From Symbiodinium natans (taxonomy: Eukaryota; Sar; Dinophyceae; Suessiales; Symbiodiniaceae), in NCBI GenBank assembly GCA_905221605.1, contig CAJNDS010000466.1, positions 1-64,000 of the forward strand: 64,000 bases of DNA. The letters run 5' to 3'. This document shows, piece after piece, positions 52,445 to 60,072 of this stretch (position 1 is the first letter of the stretch; every line of letters starts with the position of its first letter). A program made the translations under genes and the position numbers. Below the pieces are notes generated by a model. It was not told the origin of the DNA. It saw only the letters and a list, made by a program, of their open reading frames with translations, and searched no databases.

Positions 52445-53523
52445 ATCGCACTTGAGCTCCCAACTGCCGCAGGAGGGGCACCTGAAAGCAGTAGCGCGCG
52501 GGCCAATCTCTTTGGCGCACGATGTCCAGTAGCCTCGTGCACTCGCCTGACCGCCGCCCGGATAGCTGGCGTGATCTCGCCCACGAACTTGGTCTCCGGC
52601 TCGTCCTCCGACTCGCTCTGCTCACCCACCTGGAGCTCCTCAGACAAGGCCTCGCGCACGAAGTCCACTGCCCCGCTGGATCCGACCAACTCGAGACATT
52701 CATGGCCACCAACTGCACCCTTCAGCTGACAGGTCTCCCAGTCAAATTCCTCCTCCATAGCCGCCACCAGTTTTCGGGAGAAGGCCTGGGGGTATGACTT
52801 CACTTCACGTCGCGCATGCTGAGCTGGAAGTTCGCCAGGCTTGCCACGAAACTGATGCACCACGGTTTGGCTAGAAGTCAAAAGTTGAGTCGCAGGAAAC
52901 CGTACTCGTCGATGTCCAAGGGTTTGCGAGTCAAAACGGCCCAGATCCAGCCCAAAGCAGCGGCAGCGAGGGTCCGCGATGAGTGCACGAACACCAGGAA
53001 GACGCCAAAGCAGAGAGCCCGGCGGGTGTTCGATCACGAAATGTCTCCCCCCCCTGAGCTGTTGCTTGGCGACGTGCACGGCGAAGCGAGCAGCGGTCGA
53101 AAGGTGTTGTAGCTGCTGGCGTTGGCGATCCCGGGAAGACAGGGCAACAGAAGAAAACATCCACGGCACCGAGGGGATGGCCATCGTCACGAAGTAAGGC
53201 TTTTCGCGTTGCAGTAGTCGTAGAGCTTGCTGTCGGTGGCCAGGCTGTAGGAAATCCCAGCCAGCTTCCGGCCCAAGGTTAGCGCCGGTGATGTGCCCAC
53301 GAGTTCTGGCACACCGCCCGACCGAGTCGTTAAAGCCCACTGCGTCCGTGCACAGCAGAGGGATCTCCATGACAAAGGCATCGTGGATCGCCTTGCGGTA
53401 CTGCATGGCCACCTCAGTTAGCATAGCCTGACGCACCTGACGAGGGGAGCAAGATATCAGCATCTGGTCTCGGCGGTGCTTGTCCCACGCTTCTCTAATG
53501 AGCTGGCGCTGCCCGGCTTTCAA
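52360..53523 (-). CDS. methyltransferase-like domain and first half of integrase zinc finger (element 2)
   Basis: About 387 codons in one frame, directly after the stop at 53520, so probably joined to the preceding segment in an intact element. Residues about 52-260 have a Rossmann-type pattern: LCTDAVGFND; a strand KPYFVTMAIPSVPW, in the place of a catalytic loop; and GGRHFVIEHPPGSLLWRLPG. The layout of the last two segments (strand then P-x-x-P/W; strand then E-x-P) resembles cytosine-5 DNA methyltransferases (motif IV PPC, motif VI ENV), but no PC dipeptide is present, so activity is doubtful. The C-terminus has HEATGHRAPKRLARAL, the His half of the integrase zinc-binding domain. The frame then departs from the partner Cys pairs, found in the frame of 48437-52444, so a one-base shift lies near 52450-52485. 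Confidence 0.65.
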   Translation of the reverse strand: MKAGQRQLIREAWDKHRRDQMLISCSPRQVRQAMLTEVAMQYRKAIHDAFVMEIPLLCTDAVGFNDSVGRCARTRGHITGANLGPEAGWDFLQPGHRQQALRLLQREKPYFVTMAIPSVPWMFSSVALSSRDRQRQQLQHLSTAARFAVHVAKQQLRGGRHFVIEHPPGSLLWRLPGVRALIADPRCRCFGLDLGRFDSQTLGHRRVRFPATQLLTSSQTVVHQFRGKPGELPAQHARREVKSYPQAFSRKLVAAMEEEFDWETCQLKGAVGGHECLELVGSSGAVDFVREALSEELQVGEQSESEDEPETKFVGEITPAIRAAVRRVHEATGHRAPKRLARALLLSGAPPAAVGSSSAMCAWSAAVRKAAVWLACLLREPLGSGLT

Positions 53524-54389
53524 AAGTCATCCCGGTTCACCTCGAGGCATCCTGGCTGGCTGAGGCGAGGGTCCGAGGCCGGTTGCGGGGCCAGCTCCCA
53601 CTCGTTGTTCATCATGTCCTCGTCGCGGTTCTGGCTCGCGTGCATCTGCATGATGTGGTGCATGACCTGGTTGAGCATGGCCTCGTGGCGGTGTCCCAGC
53701 TCCTGGAAACGCTGCTCCATGGCCTGGGTCAGGTGATTGTTCAGCATGGCAACAGTCATGGCATCGTTGAGTGGGCCGCTTGTCGAGGTAGCGGCCGCGG
53801 TTGCTGTCCCGGATGGCCCAGGTGACATAGTCCCTGACGATGCGTTCGTCGAGGGTCGTGCCGAAGGTCCCGCCAACGCCAGCTCGGAGTGCTCGCCGGA
53901 GTCGATGGAGGAGGTCGCCGGCAAAGGAACCTTTGCACAAAGATCGGCCACCAGCGGCCGCAGTTTGTCTCTGATGGTCTTCACCGTGTCCTTGTCGGCC
54001 ACCTCGGTGTGCAAGAGGGCTGCGAGCTTCAACAGGTCGGCCTTGAGCGTGGGTATCCCCCCTTTTGGCCCAAGCAGCGTACGGGCTGCCCGGAGTCGAT
54101 CTGTCTCGCGCGCCAATGCTGCTGCTTCCTCCTTGATGGCTGCATTCTTGATGCGGTTCATCCGGCCTGGCTGCCAGCGCGCAGCCAGCATCCCACTCAG
54201 CACCGGATCCTCCAGGAACGCAAACTTCAAGCCGACGCGGCTGCGAAACCACGTCAAAGAAGCCAAGGTCCCCTGACTGAACACTCCTCGGCCCAGCCAC
54301 TTCCGAGGGTAGCATCCATTGGCCACCATGCCATCGACCTGCAGCCGCCATTGCTCCACCGAGGACACAGAGGGATAGGGAAATGGCAA
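53520..54389 (-). CDS. linker segment with SAP-like helices (element 2)
   Basis: About 290 codons in a frame different from the Gag-protease frame, which overlaps it at 54254-54389. It contains RMNRIKNAAIKEEAAALARE and a SAP-like segment GIPTLKADLLKLAALLHTEV, then a Ser/Thr/Pro-rich stretch and a Gln/His/Met-rich helix (MEQRFQELGHRHEAMLNQVM). It occupies the place of the SAP-like segment in element 1. It stops at 53520 with TGA, three bases before the next open segment. The longer competing frame at 53527-54609 is Arg/Pro/Gly-rich and looks like a shadow. Confidence 0.6.
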   Translation of the reverse strand: MPFPYPSVSSVEQWRLQVDGMVANGCYPRKWLGRGVFSQGTLASLTWFRSRVGLKFAFLEDPVLSGMLAARWQPGRMNRIKNAAIKEEAAALARETDRLRAARTLLGPKGGIPTLKADLLKLAALLHTEVADKDTVKTIRDKLRPLVADLCAKVPLPATSSIDSGEHSELALAGPSARPSTNASSGTMSPGPSGTATAAATSTSGPLNDAMTVAMLNNHLTQAMEQRFQELGHRHEAMLNQVMHHIMQMHASQNRDEDMMNNEWELAPQPASDPRLSQPGCLEVNRDDF

Positions 54390-56410
54390 CCAGCGCAGCT
54401 CGGGATGCTTGACGCACCATAGTCGTAGACCTTCTCGCCGCTCGCAACATCATCCTCCGCCACCTGACGCCGACCAAGTCGTCGGGATCCAGGTCGCGAG
54501 GTTCCACACGAGCTGTTCTCAAGGGAGCCACCGAAGGCCTCGGAGCCGCCATTGCCCACCGTGGGGCCAAAGGCCGTGGTGCAAGTCGAGGGCTGTGGCT
54601 GCTCAGCAAAAGTCATCTCGCAGTTTTGGGCCGAAGAGCAAAGAACAGCATGAAAAGCCAATCTCCCAAGCTCAAGGGTTGCTTCGGTCATGTTGTGGCT
54701 GTGGGGTGCATCTTCGGAATCTCTTCTGGGGTTCATGTGCAACAAGTGAGCAGCCCACTCAGCGCACCCAATGCAACACTCGAGGACACCGTCGGCTCCC
54801 AGTTTTCTCCAACGACCTTGGGTCACGGCCGGCCACTGCTCAGGGATCAAGGCGAGAGAGAGATGTCCAGCGGCCAACCTTTCCAAGGCCACGGGCGGCC
54901 GGTTGGCAAACAACTTGCACGTCAAAGTTCTTTGGCTAAAGTCCAGCACGCCGCCGAGGCCATCCAAAAGATCTCGACCGAGAAGTAAGCCTAGGGAAGA
55001 AACAGGCACACATGAGATCCATATCCCAACCAAGTGCCCGGAGATCACTGCTGGCACCCGGTAGCGCGTCATGCTCGGAAGGGTGCCGCCGTTGCCGAAC
55101 TTAAAGTTCTCTTGCTCCTCAACGGTCTTGACCAGGGCCTGGAACTCAAGCAAATAGCCTTGCATCCAATCTTCACCGGCACAAGTTCTATTGCACGCCG
55201 AGTCCAAAGCACCAACCAGCGCCTTGTCCTTTGCCAGCGCGCTCGTAACCAAAGCTTCGGAAGTCTGCCCAGAACTGCCAGCCCGCAATGCCGCCGAGAG
55301 GGACATGGCCATGAGGACTTCATTCTCGCCAGCGTTCAAGGTCTCAACCTCCGCCACGGTACGGTTGGCATCTCCGCAAGCCTCAGCAATGCGCACCTGC
55401 TTTGCCGGCGCGGCCTTGCCCTTGGCCCGGCCCAAACCAGCCCCAGGCTTGGTACATTCTGGATCGCCGCTCCAATGGCCTGAGAGACCACAGTCGAAAC
55501 AAAGATGCTTGCCAGACGCCTTCTTGGCGGCTATCGCTGCTTTGCCCCGGCCTTTGCCTCCACTGGCTGCCGCTGAGGCATTCAACGCAGGGCCCTTGTA
55601 GCCCCTATCTTTGCGAACCTCAGCCAGCTTCACGCGTGCCTCCCTCATACTCACCAAAGCCTCCGCCGACGCCTCGATTTCCGTCTCCAAGGCCTCGGTG
55701 AACGCCGGGTCGATGCCCTCCTCCTCAGCCTGCGCTATCTCCTGGGCCAAGCACTGCACCTCTGTCTGCAGCACCTCTTCCAAGGAGATGCCCTCGCCAG
55801 CCTGGTCCGACGCCGCAGCCTCGTCCTCTGTCTGGTCCACGGCCGTCTCATCAAGGGTTTCGGGCTCCTCCGTCTCGGTCGCATGCACCTGTCTCGGGGG
55901 TCCCCTCCGCGAGCCAGCCAAGGAACTTGCAGTAGAGAAAGTCGAGGGACGCCGCGAAGAAGTATTCGAGGAGGTTGCAGCAGTAGATGGGGTTGCCGAA
56001 GGCGCCGATGCAAACATTCTCCTGATACTTAATTTCCCACTGCCCTTCTCAAGCTTCCGGTAAAGCGGGTCTTGCAGATGAAGGTCACGGAAAAGTCGAA
56101 GGCACTCGGACTCAATAGTCCCATATGCCTCGGCACCCTGAAGGGCAGTGTCCAACAGCTGTCGTCGAAGAGCATCCAGGCCGAGCTTCTCCTTGAAGAA
56201 CCAGCCCACCTCCGTGTCGGGGAGCTTGACACCTTCTGATCTCATATCACTGACAACCGTCCTGAACCGAGTGGCGTAGTCAGCAACTCGTTCTCCAGGA
56301 CGTCGCGCCAGGTGCAAGTAGAACTGGGTCCTCAGCTCCCCTCGCCGGTCCAAAACAGACTGGCCGTTCAGGCCTTCCAAGGCAGCCATAAGCTTATTAA
56401 GTCCGGCCAA
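54254..56410 (-). CDS. Gag zinc-knuckle and protease segment (element 2)
   Basis: A 718-codon frame. It opens with the Gag helical region (RTQFYLHLARRPGERVADYA), then acidic linkers. A zinc knuckle CFDCGLSGHWSGDPEC follows near residue 305 (CX2CX4HX6C, the same unusual spacing as element 1). Next is a retropepsin-like site ALDSACNRTC near residue 410 (Ala in place of Gly, again as in element 1) and LLLGRDLLDGLGG. The last 50 or so codons (GEKVYDYG onward) overlap and then diverge from the frame that continues the protein. The N-terminal Gag part is in another frame (about 56510-56810: PVWDGSPLTWRAFKREMGWW), so a shift lies near 56500. The start of Gag was not determined. Confidence 0.8.
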   Translation of the reverse strand: MAGLNKLMAALEGLNGQSVLDRRGELRTQFYLHLARRPGERVADYATRFRTVVSDMRSEGVKLPDTEVGWFFKEKLGLDALRRQLLDTALQGAEAYGTIESECLRLFRDLHLQDPLYRKLEKGSGKLSIRRMFASAPSATPSTAATSSNTSSRRPSTFSTASSLAGSRRGPPRQVHATETEEPETLDETAVDQTEDEAAASDQAGEGISLEEVLQTEVQCLAQEIAQAEEEGIDPAFTEALETEIEASAEALVSMREARVKLAEVRKDRGYKGPALNASAAASGGKGRGKAAIAAKKASGKHLCFDCGLSGHWSGDPECTKPGAGLGRAKGKAAPAKQVRIAEACGDANRTVAEVETLNAGENEVLMAMSLSAALRAGSSGQTSEALVTSALAKDKALVGALDSACNRTCAGEDWMQGYLLEFQALVKTVEEQENFKFGNGGTLPSMTRYRVPAVISGHLVGIWISCVPVSSLGLLLGRDLLDGLGGVLDFSQRTLTCKLFANRPPVALERLAAGHLSLALIPEQWPAVTQGRWRKLGADGVLECCIGCAEWAAHLLHMNPRRDSEDAPHSHNMTEATLELGRLAFHAVLCSSAQNCEMTFAEQPQPSTCTTAFGPTVGNGGSEAFGGSLENSSCGTSRPGSRRLGRRQVAEDDVASGEKVYDYGASSIPSCAGCHFPIPLCPRWSNGGCRSMAWWPMDATLGSGWAEECSVRGPWLL

Positions 56411-56509
56411 GAGGTCCTCTTCGACGATCGTGACATCCTCGCCGGTCTCAGGGTCTTTCGCCTTGACCGCCTTCTGGTACTCCAGCTCGTCGGGGCTGAA
56501 CTCTTCTCC

Positions 56510-56810
56510 TCACTGGCGAACAGTTCCGCTTTGTCTCATCAGGAATCGGGCTGCTAAGTTGAACTTTCTCGTGCCTTCCAAGTCCAGCGAGGAAGTCCAC
56601 CAGCCCATCTCGCGCTTGAAGGCGCGCCAAGTCAGCGGCGAGCCATCCCAGACGGGACACTTGCTCCACACTCCACCATAGTCACCTCCCAGCTCGGCCA
56701 TCACGGCGTCGAGGAAGTGAATTCGCTGGCCCACAAAGTTCCGGGCCGCCGTGCAAAGTGACACAAAGACCAAGTCCCCCAGCCAGGCAAGGCTTGCCCT
56801 CCAGCTGAGC
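56510..56810 (-). pseudogene. displaced N-terminal Gag segment of element 2
   Basis: The minus-strand frame reads LVFVSLCTAARNFVGQRIHF, then CPVWDGSPLTWRAFKREMGW (the usual entry of copia Gag), and ends RQSGTVRQ at a stop. The following EFSPDELEYQKAVKAKD is in the next frame and leads into 56410. An in-frame ATG exists only at AVMAEL; the real initiator is unclear. Confidence 0.6.
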
Positions 56811-56943
56811 TTCCAGCCGTCAGGTAGCCGATGATCGGTTAAGGGAAGACGAGGTCACTCGGGTTGAACACGAAGCGAAGCCAAATGCGCAGCAGCAGCG
56901 AAGCCAGGCCCATGCACACGCCCCGGCACTTTCACCACTCAGG

Positions 56944-56955
56944 CTCCGCTACCAC
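56944..56955 (-). promoter_or_regulatory. primer-binding site of element 2
   Basis: The minus strand reads TGGTAGCGGAGC next to the 5' LTR, identical to the site in element 1. Both elements therefore probably use the same tRNA primer. Confidence 0.7.
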
Positions 56956-57109
56956 TGAAGAAGGTAGCCTATGAACCCACAGCAAAGCAGGGCCCACGCG
57001 GCCTACGCTCCTTTTCCTTGCCGCAAGCCAACGGCTGAAGGCCTAAGCCAAAAGGTGATGGCGGAGAAGAGCTCAGCCATGCCATCGATGCCTGATGCAG
57101 GTTTCTACA
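56956..57109 (-). repeat. 5' LTR of copia element 2
   Basis: 154 bp, identical by eye to 48225-48378. It is followed on the plus strand by ACCTT (57110-57114), the second copy of the target duplication. Confidence 0.95.
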
Positions 57110-57114
57110 ACCTT

Positions 57115-57818
57115 CAACATACAGCTTCAACGGGCTTTGTCGAGGACACTTACCTGGCTGAGATACTGAGGCCACGCCTCGCTGGGTTCAGATTTCTGCA
57201 TACATGAAGTGCCGTAGTGGAGACGCAGAGGTATGGCAAACTCACGGATAAATCAACCACTGTTTTTCGCTCACAGTATCACCTCGATACTGCCTCTGTT
57301 TTCCTAGAAGGTGCACTTATCGGTCTCTAGTGGGAAGTCATTGCCATATAACTATATTATATATATATATATATCTCTCTCTCTCTCGCCCGCACACACA
57401 TACATACATGTATATAGTTAATATCACTATCGCACACATGCATTGACAAGAGACTGTCGGGTGCCAGATCTGCGGTGTACAAGGCGCCAGTCAGCGCCTG
57501 CAGTCACGCAAGTTCTGTTGTACTTCACTTGCCAAATTGCGGAGGCTATGTCCCAGAGAAGGTGCCTGATTCCATGCCGCACGTAGCTTCGTGGGCGAGA
57601 TCTTCTCCGACAGGCTTGCTCCAACATGATCCTTGGCGGGCTGGTTTCAACTCGCGCGCCCACTTGCGTGCAACTTCAGGAAGGGACATGAATGGCCCTT
57701 GGCTCAAGGGGTCAAGGGGTTTAGGTTTTGCGCGGTGTCCAAAGGGAGCCTGAGAAGGCGAAGGAAACTCTACACAAGTCACATCCCCAACACTAAACCC
57801 CCCAAAGAAAGTTAGCAG
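57115..57818. other. no assignable gene; TA/TC microsatellite
   Basis: A short host segment between element 2 and viral island B. It contains a TATATA-TCTCTC-CACACA compound microsatellite (57349-57420). Short frames on both strands are unremarkable. Confidence 0.5.
57349..57420. repeat. compound (TA)n(TC)n(CA)n microsatellite
   Basis: TATATATATATATATATCTCTCTCTCTC followed by CACACACATACATACATG. Confidence 0.95.
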
Positions 57819-58107
57819 AACCCTTGCCCATTTTGGGTAATAATACCACCAGTCAACCCATTAGACGATTATTCCTATACTCCCCCCTACACCTCACCAA
57901 CTATATCACCACTACTACCCCATTACCATTTCCAGTATAGGAATAACCGATTACCTCATCCATATAAGAGGAATATTCCTATACTCCCTACTACAATCCC
58001 CCAAATATCACCACTACTTCCCCATTACCAAGACCAGTATAGGAATAACCAATTACCCCATCCATATTCCCTAAGGTGGTATTATCATCCCAAAGTGGGC
58101 AAGGGTT
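57819..58107. repeat. inverted repeat at left edge of viral island B
   Basis: Left arm AACCCTTGCCCATTTTGGGT...ACCACC (57819-57850) and right arm GGTGGTATTATCATCCCAAA...GGGTT (58075-58107) are inverted copies with few differences. The interior is a two-copy tandem of about 103 bp (from 57871 and 57975). Each copy carries its own inverted pair, ATTCCTATACT / AGTATAGGAAT. The arms match those of the palindromic units at 24335-24575. Confidence 0.85.
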
Positions 58108-58188
58108 CTCTCATAGATTTTACTAGGTTTAGTTTCAAAGGTTGTAATCATAATAGAATTATATTCCATAAACTCTTATGAAATGCGC

Positions 58189-58467
58189 TTACATTATACT
58201 TATGTTTTTTAACTCACGTTTCCTTTTATCATTATACTTTTTCATTCCATCAAGACATTCACCGCAAGTAACAGTGGTTCTACACTGCATTAAATACCTC
58301 CCCGTTTTACAATAATAATATCTTTTGAAATGCACTAAGTTCTTCCACTCTTTACATCTAACGCACTGCCTTTCACAATGAGGAGGATGACGCTCGGCAG
58401 AGCCTCGTGAGCATTTGCGACCCTCTGTATTGAAATCCATTGTTATTTTATCAACATATATTGTCAT
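58189..58467 (-). CDS. small zinc-binding protein (island B)
   Basis: 92 residues from ATG 58467 (a second ATG at 58440 is equally possible). Cys pairs CVRCKEWKNLVHF (about residue 35) and CGECLDGMKKYNDK (about residue 68), with extra Cys/His between them, form a likely zinc site; a Lys/Arg-rich tail follows. It corresponds in layout and position to the island-A protein at 25360-25560. Function unknown. Confidence 0.6.
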   Translation of the reverse strand: MTIYVDKITMDFNTEGRKCSRGSAERHPPHCERQCVRCKEWKNLVHFKRYYYCKTGRYLMQCRTTVTCGECLDGMKKYNDKRKRELKNISIM

Positions 58468-58486
58468 ATTATATTATTTTACAATA

Positions 58487-58514
58487 TTTATCATAATTCG
58501 TTAATTATGATAAA
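58487..58514. terminator. perfect 12-bp hairpin between island-B genes
   Basis: TTTATCATAATT, loop CGTT, AATTATGATAAA. It lies about 20 bp upstream of the zinc-binding gene start and downstream of the coiled-coil gene. It may act as a transcript end or processing signal; the function is inferred. Confidence 0.45.
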
Positions 58515-58694
58515 CCTTGTTTCGAACTAATTAACCATTACCACGCTCTTATGACGTGCTTATGGAAGGCACACTGGGGAAATGGGAGCAATGGGGCGCT
58601 GTCGCTATTATAAGTAAATCACTCTTTACAACATTATTCTTCTAGCTGATAAAACTCAAACAACAATTTAAATCGCTTCTTGTACTTTATATTA

Positions 58695-59102
58695 TTATAC
58701 AATTTTCTTATCAATTTTAAACTTCAATGTTTCAATCTCTACTTCCAATCGTTCTATGTCTTTCTTAATACATTCAATGTCTGTCTCGGTCATTTCTATT
58801 CTCTGTTCGCATTCCTCGGGTGTTATACCATGAGTTCCAAATCCAGTATCACATATTTCAACGCTTCCTGTTTGGTTCTCATTTTTGAATATGTGGTTTT
58901 CATCAGGGCTAACATTCCTTCCTCCAAATTTCATATTATGCCTATCTTCAACAATGTTAGTAGTTATTACATTGTTTTCTTTTACCGTCTTTGTTTCCTT
59001 ATGATATGACTGCCTCTTACATCTACAAGGAATACAAGATACACCTTTAGAGTTTATGAAAAAACCTTTCTTTTTATCGCTATCTGGGCTATCGTTGCTC
59101 AT
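58695..59102 (-). CDS. CXXCRCKR-motif coiled-coil protein (island B copy)
   Basis: 135 residues from ATG 59102, intact. It contains CIPCRCKRQSYHKETKTVKE (about residues 23-42), NIVEDRHNMKFGGRNVSPDE, and a C-terminal coiled coil from ITPEECEQRIEMTETDIECI onward. The island-A protein shows the same blocks, while spacers and termini differ, the pattern of a conserved functional protein. I do not recognise the family. A metal-binding N-terminal knot joined to a coiled coil could be structural or regulatory. Confidence 0.75.
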   Translation of the reverse strand: MSNDSPDSDKKKGFFINSKGVSCIPCRCKRQSYHKETKTVKENNVITTNIVEDRHNMKFGGRNVSPDENHIFKNENQTGSVEICDTGFGTHGITPEECEQRIEMTETDIECIKKDIERLEVEIETLKFKIDKKIV

Positions 59103-59107
59103 TTATA

Positions 59108-59254
59108 TTATTTACATTTTTTAACATTTTTGACATAAAAGCAGAATGCCTTAAGGAATTCCAACAAACTACGACAACACATTCTATATCTTGGAGTTTT
59201 TATTATTTCATCAAATTTCTCTATCTCATTTATTACTTCTATGTATTTATCCAT
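59108..59254 (-). CDS. conserved 48-aa viral protein
   Basis: ATG at 59254, stop five bases before the next gene start. A helical N-terminal half (EVINEIEKFDEII) is followed by KTPRYRMCCRSLLEFLKAFC. The island-A copy retains TPRYRXCCXSXLE and the same position but has a stop. The double Cys and basic residues suggest a small binding protein; function unknown. Confidence 0.6.
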   Translation of the reverse strand: MDKYIEVINEIEKFDEIIKTPRYRMCCRSLLEFLKAFCFYVKNVKKCK

Positions 59255-59273
59255 ATATATTTAAATGATATAA

Positions 59274-59287
59274 TTTCTAACTAGTAT
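59274..59287 (+). promoter_or_regulatory. conserved upstream motif of the ATPase gene (island B)
   Basis: TTCTAACTAGTATT, three bases before the ATG at 59290, matching 26694-26707 at 13 of 14 positions in a gap where flanking bases differ more. Confidence 0.4.
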
Positions 59288-59289
59288 TA

Positions 59290-60049
59290 ATGTTAGAAGA
59301 TATTCCTAAAGTAGAACCTATAGACATACCCAAATACAATTATAAGAATAGTAAATATGAGATGATGCCAAGTCTACCAGCAAGAATGCTGTGTGTTGCC
59401 TCTTCAACGGGCGGTAAATCGGTTTTAATCGCCAACTTGATATTAAAGATTTACCGAGGTTCTTTGAGAGAATATACATTTTTAGCCCTAGTGTGCATGT
59501 AGATGACACATGGAGAGCAGTCAAGAAATATATTACTGACGTAATGAAAGTGGATACGGAAAAGGAAAAAGTATATTATGAAGAATACGATCCAATTGCA
59601 TTAAAGCATATAATAGAAACACAACACAAGGTAATAGACTTCCAGAAGAAGAATAAGCAAAAGGAATTATTCAGTATTTTAATCGTGGTGGACGACTTTG
59701 CCGATGATCCTGAATTTAGATACTCCAATATCTTGCATGGATTGTTCACACGCGGAAGACATAATGCCATCTCATGTATTTTATCAACACAAAAATATAA
59801 TGTCCTTGCCCCTATAATAAGACTTAATGCCTCGGCACTTTTCATATTCAGACTGAAGAACATGAACGAGGTAAATAGTTTCCTAGAAGAGAATAGTGCC
59901 CTTGTAGACAAGCGAACACTTTATGACATGTATCAACAAGCGGTGACTTTGCGCCTTACTCGTTCTTTTACATAAACACGAACGCTAAAGATGTCAATAA
60001 CATGTTTTATATTAATTTCCAACAACGCTTCGAAATAGGTGACCAATAA
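59290..60049 (+). pseudogene. A32/FtsK-HerA-like genome-packaging ATPase (island B), two frameshifts
   Basis: About 253 codons overall, the usual size for this family in small dsDNA viruses. It has Walker A ASSTGGKS near residue 40 and Walker B ILIVVDDFADD near residue 137. After these come GRHNAISCILSTQKYNVLAP (with the Gln sensor) and LFIFRLKNMNEVNSF. Compared with island A, one T is missing from a T run near 59463, so the first frame stops at 59502 and the true frame resumes at 59493. A second shift near 59940 displaces the last 35 or so codons (GDFAPYSFFYINTNAKD), which end at 60049. The protein would pump viral DNA into capsids. With two breaks this copy is probably inactive. Confidence 0.8.
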
Positions 60050-60072
60050 TATTATTTCCTAAAATATTATTA

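Larger units (their letters stand above)
48225..57109 (-). mobile_element. Ty1/copia LTR retrotransposon, element 2
   Basis: An 8885-bp element on the minus strand. It has identical 154-bp LTRs (TG...CA) and a 5-bp target duplication ACCTT (48220-48224 and 57110-57114). The primer-binding site TGGTAGCGGAGC is next to the LTR at 56956. Coding order on the minus strand is Gag, zinc knuckle, protease, SAP-like linker, methyltransferase-like domain, integrase, RT, RNase H. The frame changes or stops near 56500, 54250-54390, 53520 and 52450-52485. It is young by LTR identity, yet broken in several places. Confidence 0.95.

Noticed and set aside
53527-54609. 360-codon frame in element 2 overlapping the SAP-like linker
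   Set aside because: Its composition is Arg/Pro/Gly/His-rich and unstructured, and the competing frame (53520-54389) carries the helices expected at this position.
57690-57720. Possible relic of the dinoflagellate spliced leader (TTGGCTCAAG)
   Set aside because: Only about 10 bases match and no gene follows; expected by chance in 64 kb.
58680-59009. Phe/Tyr-rich plus-strand frame in island B
   Set aside because: It is opposite the conserved CXXCRCKR gene and is an AT-rich shadow.
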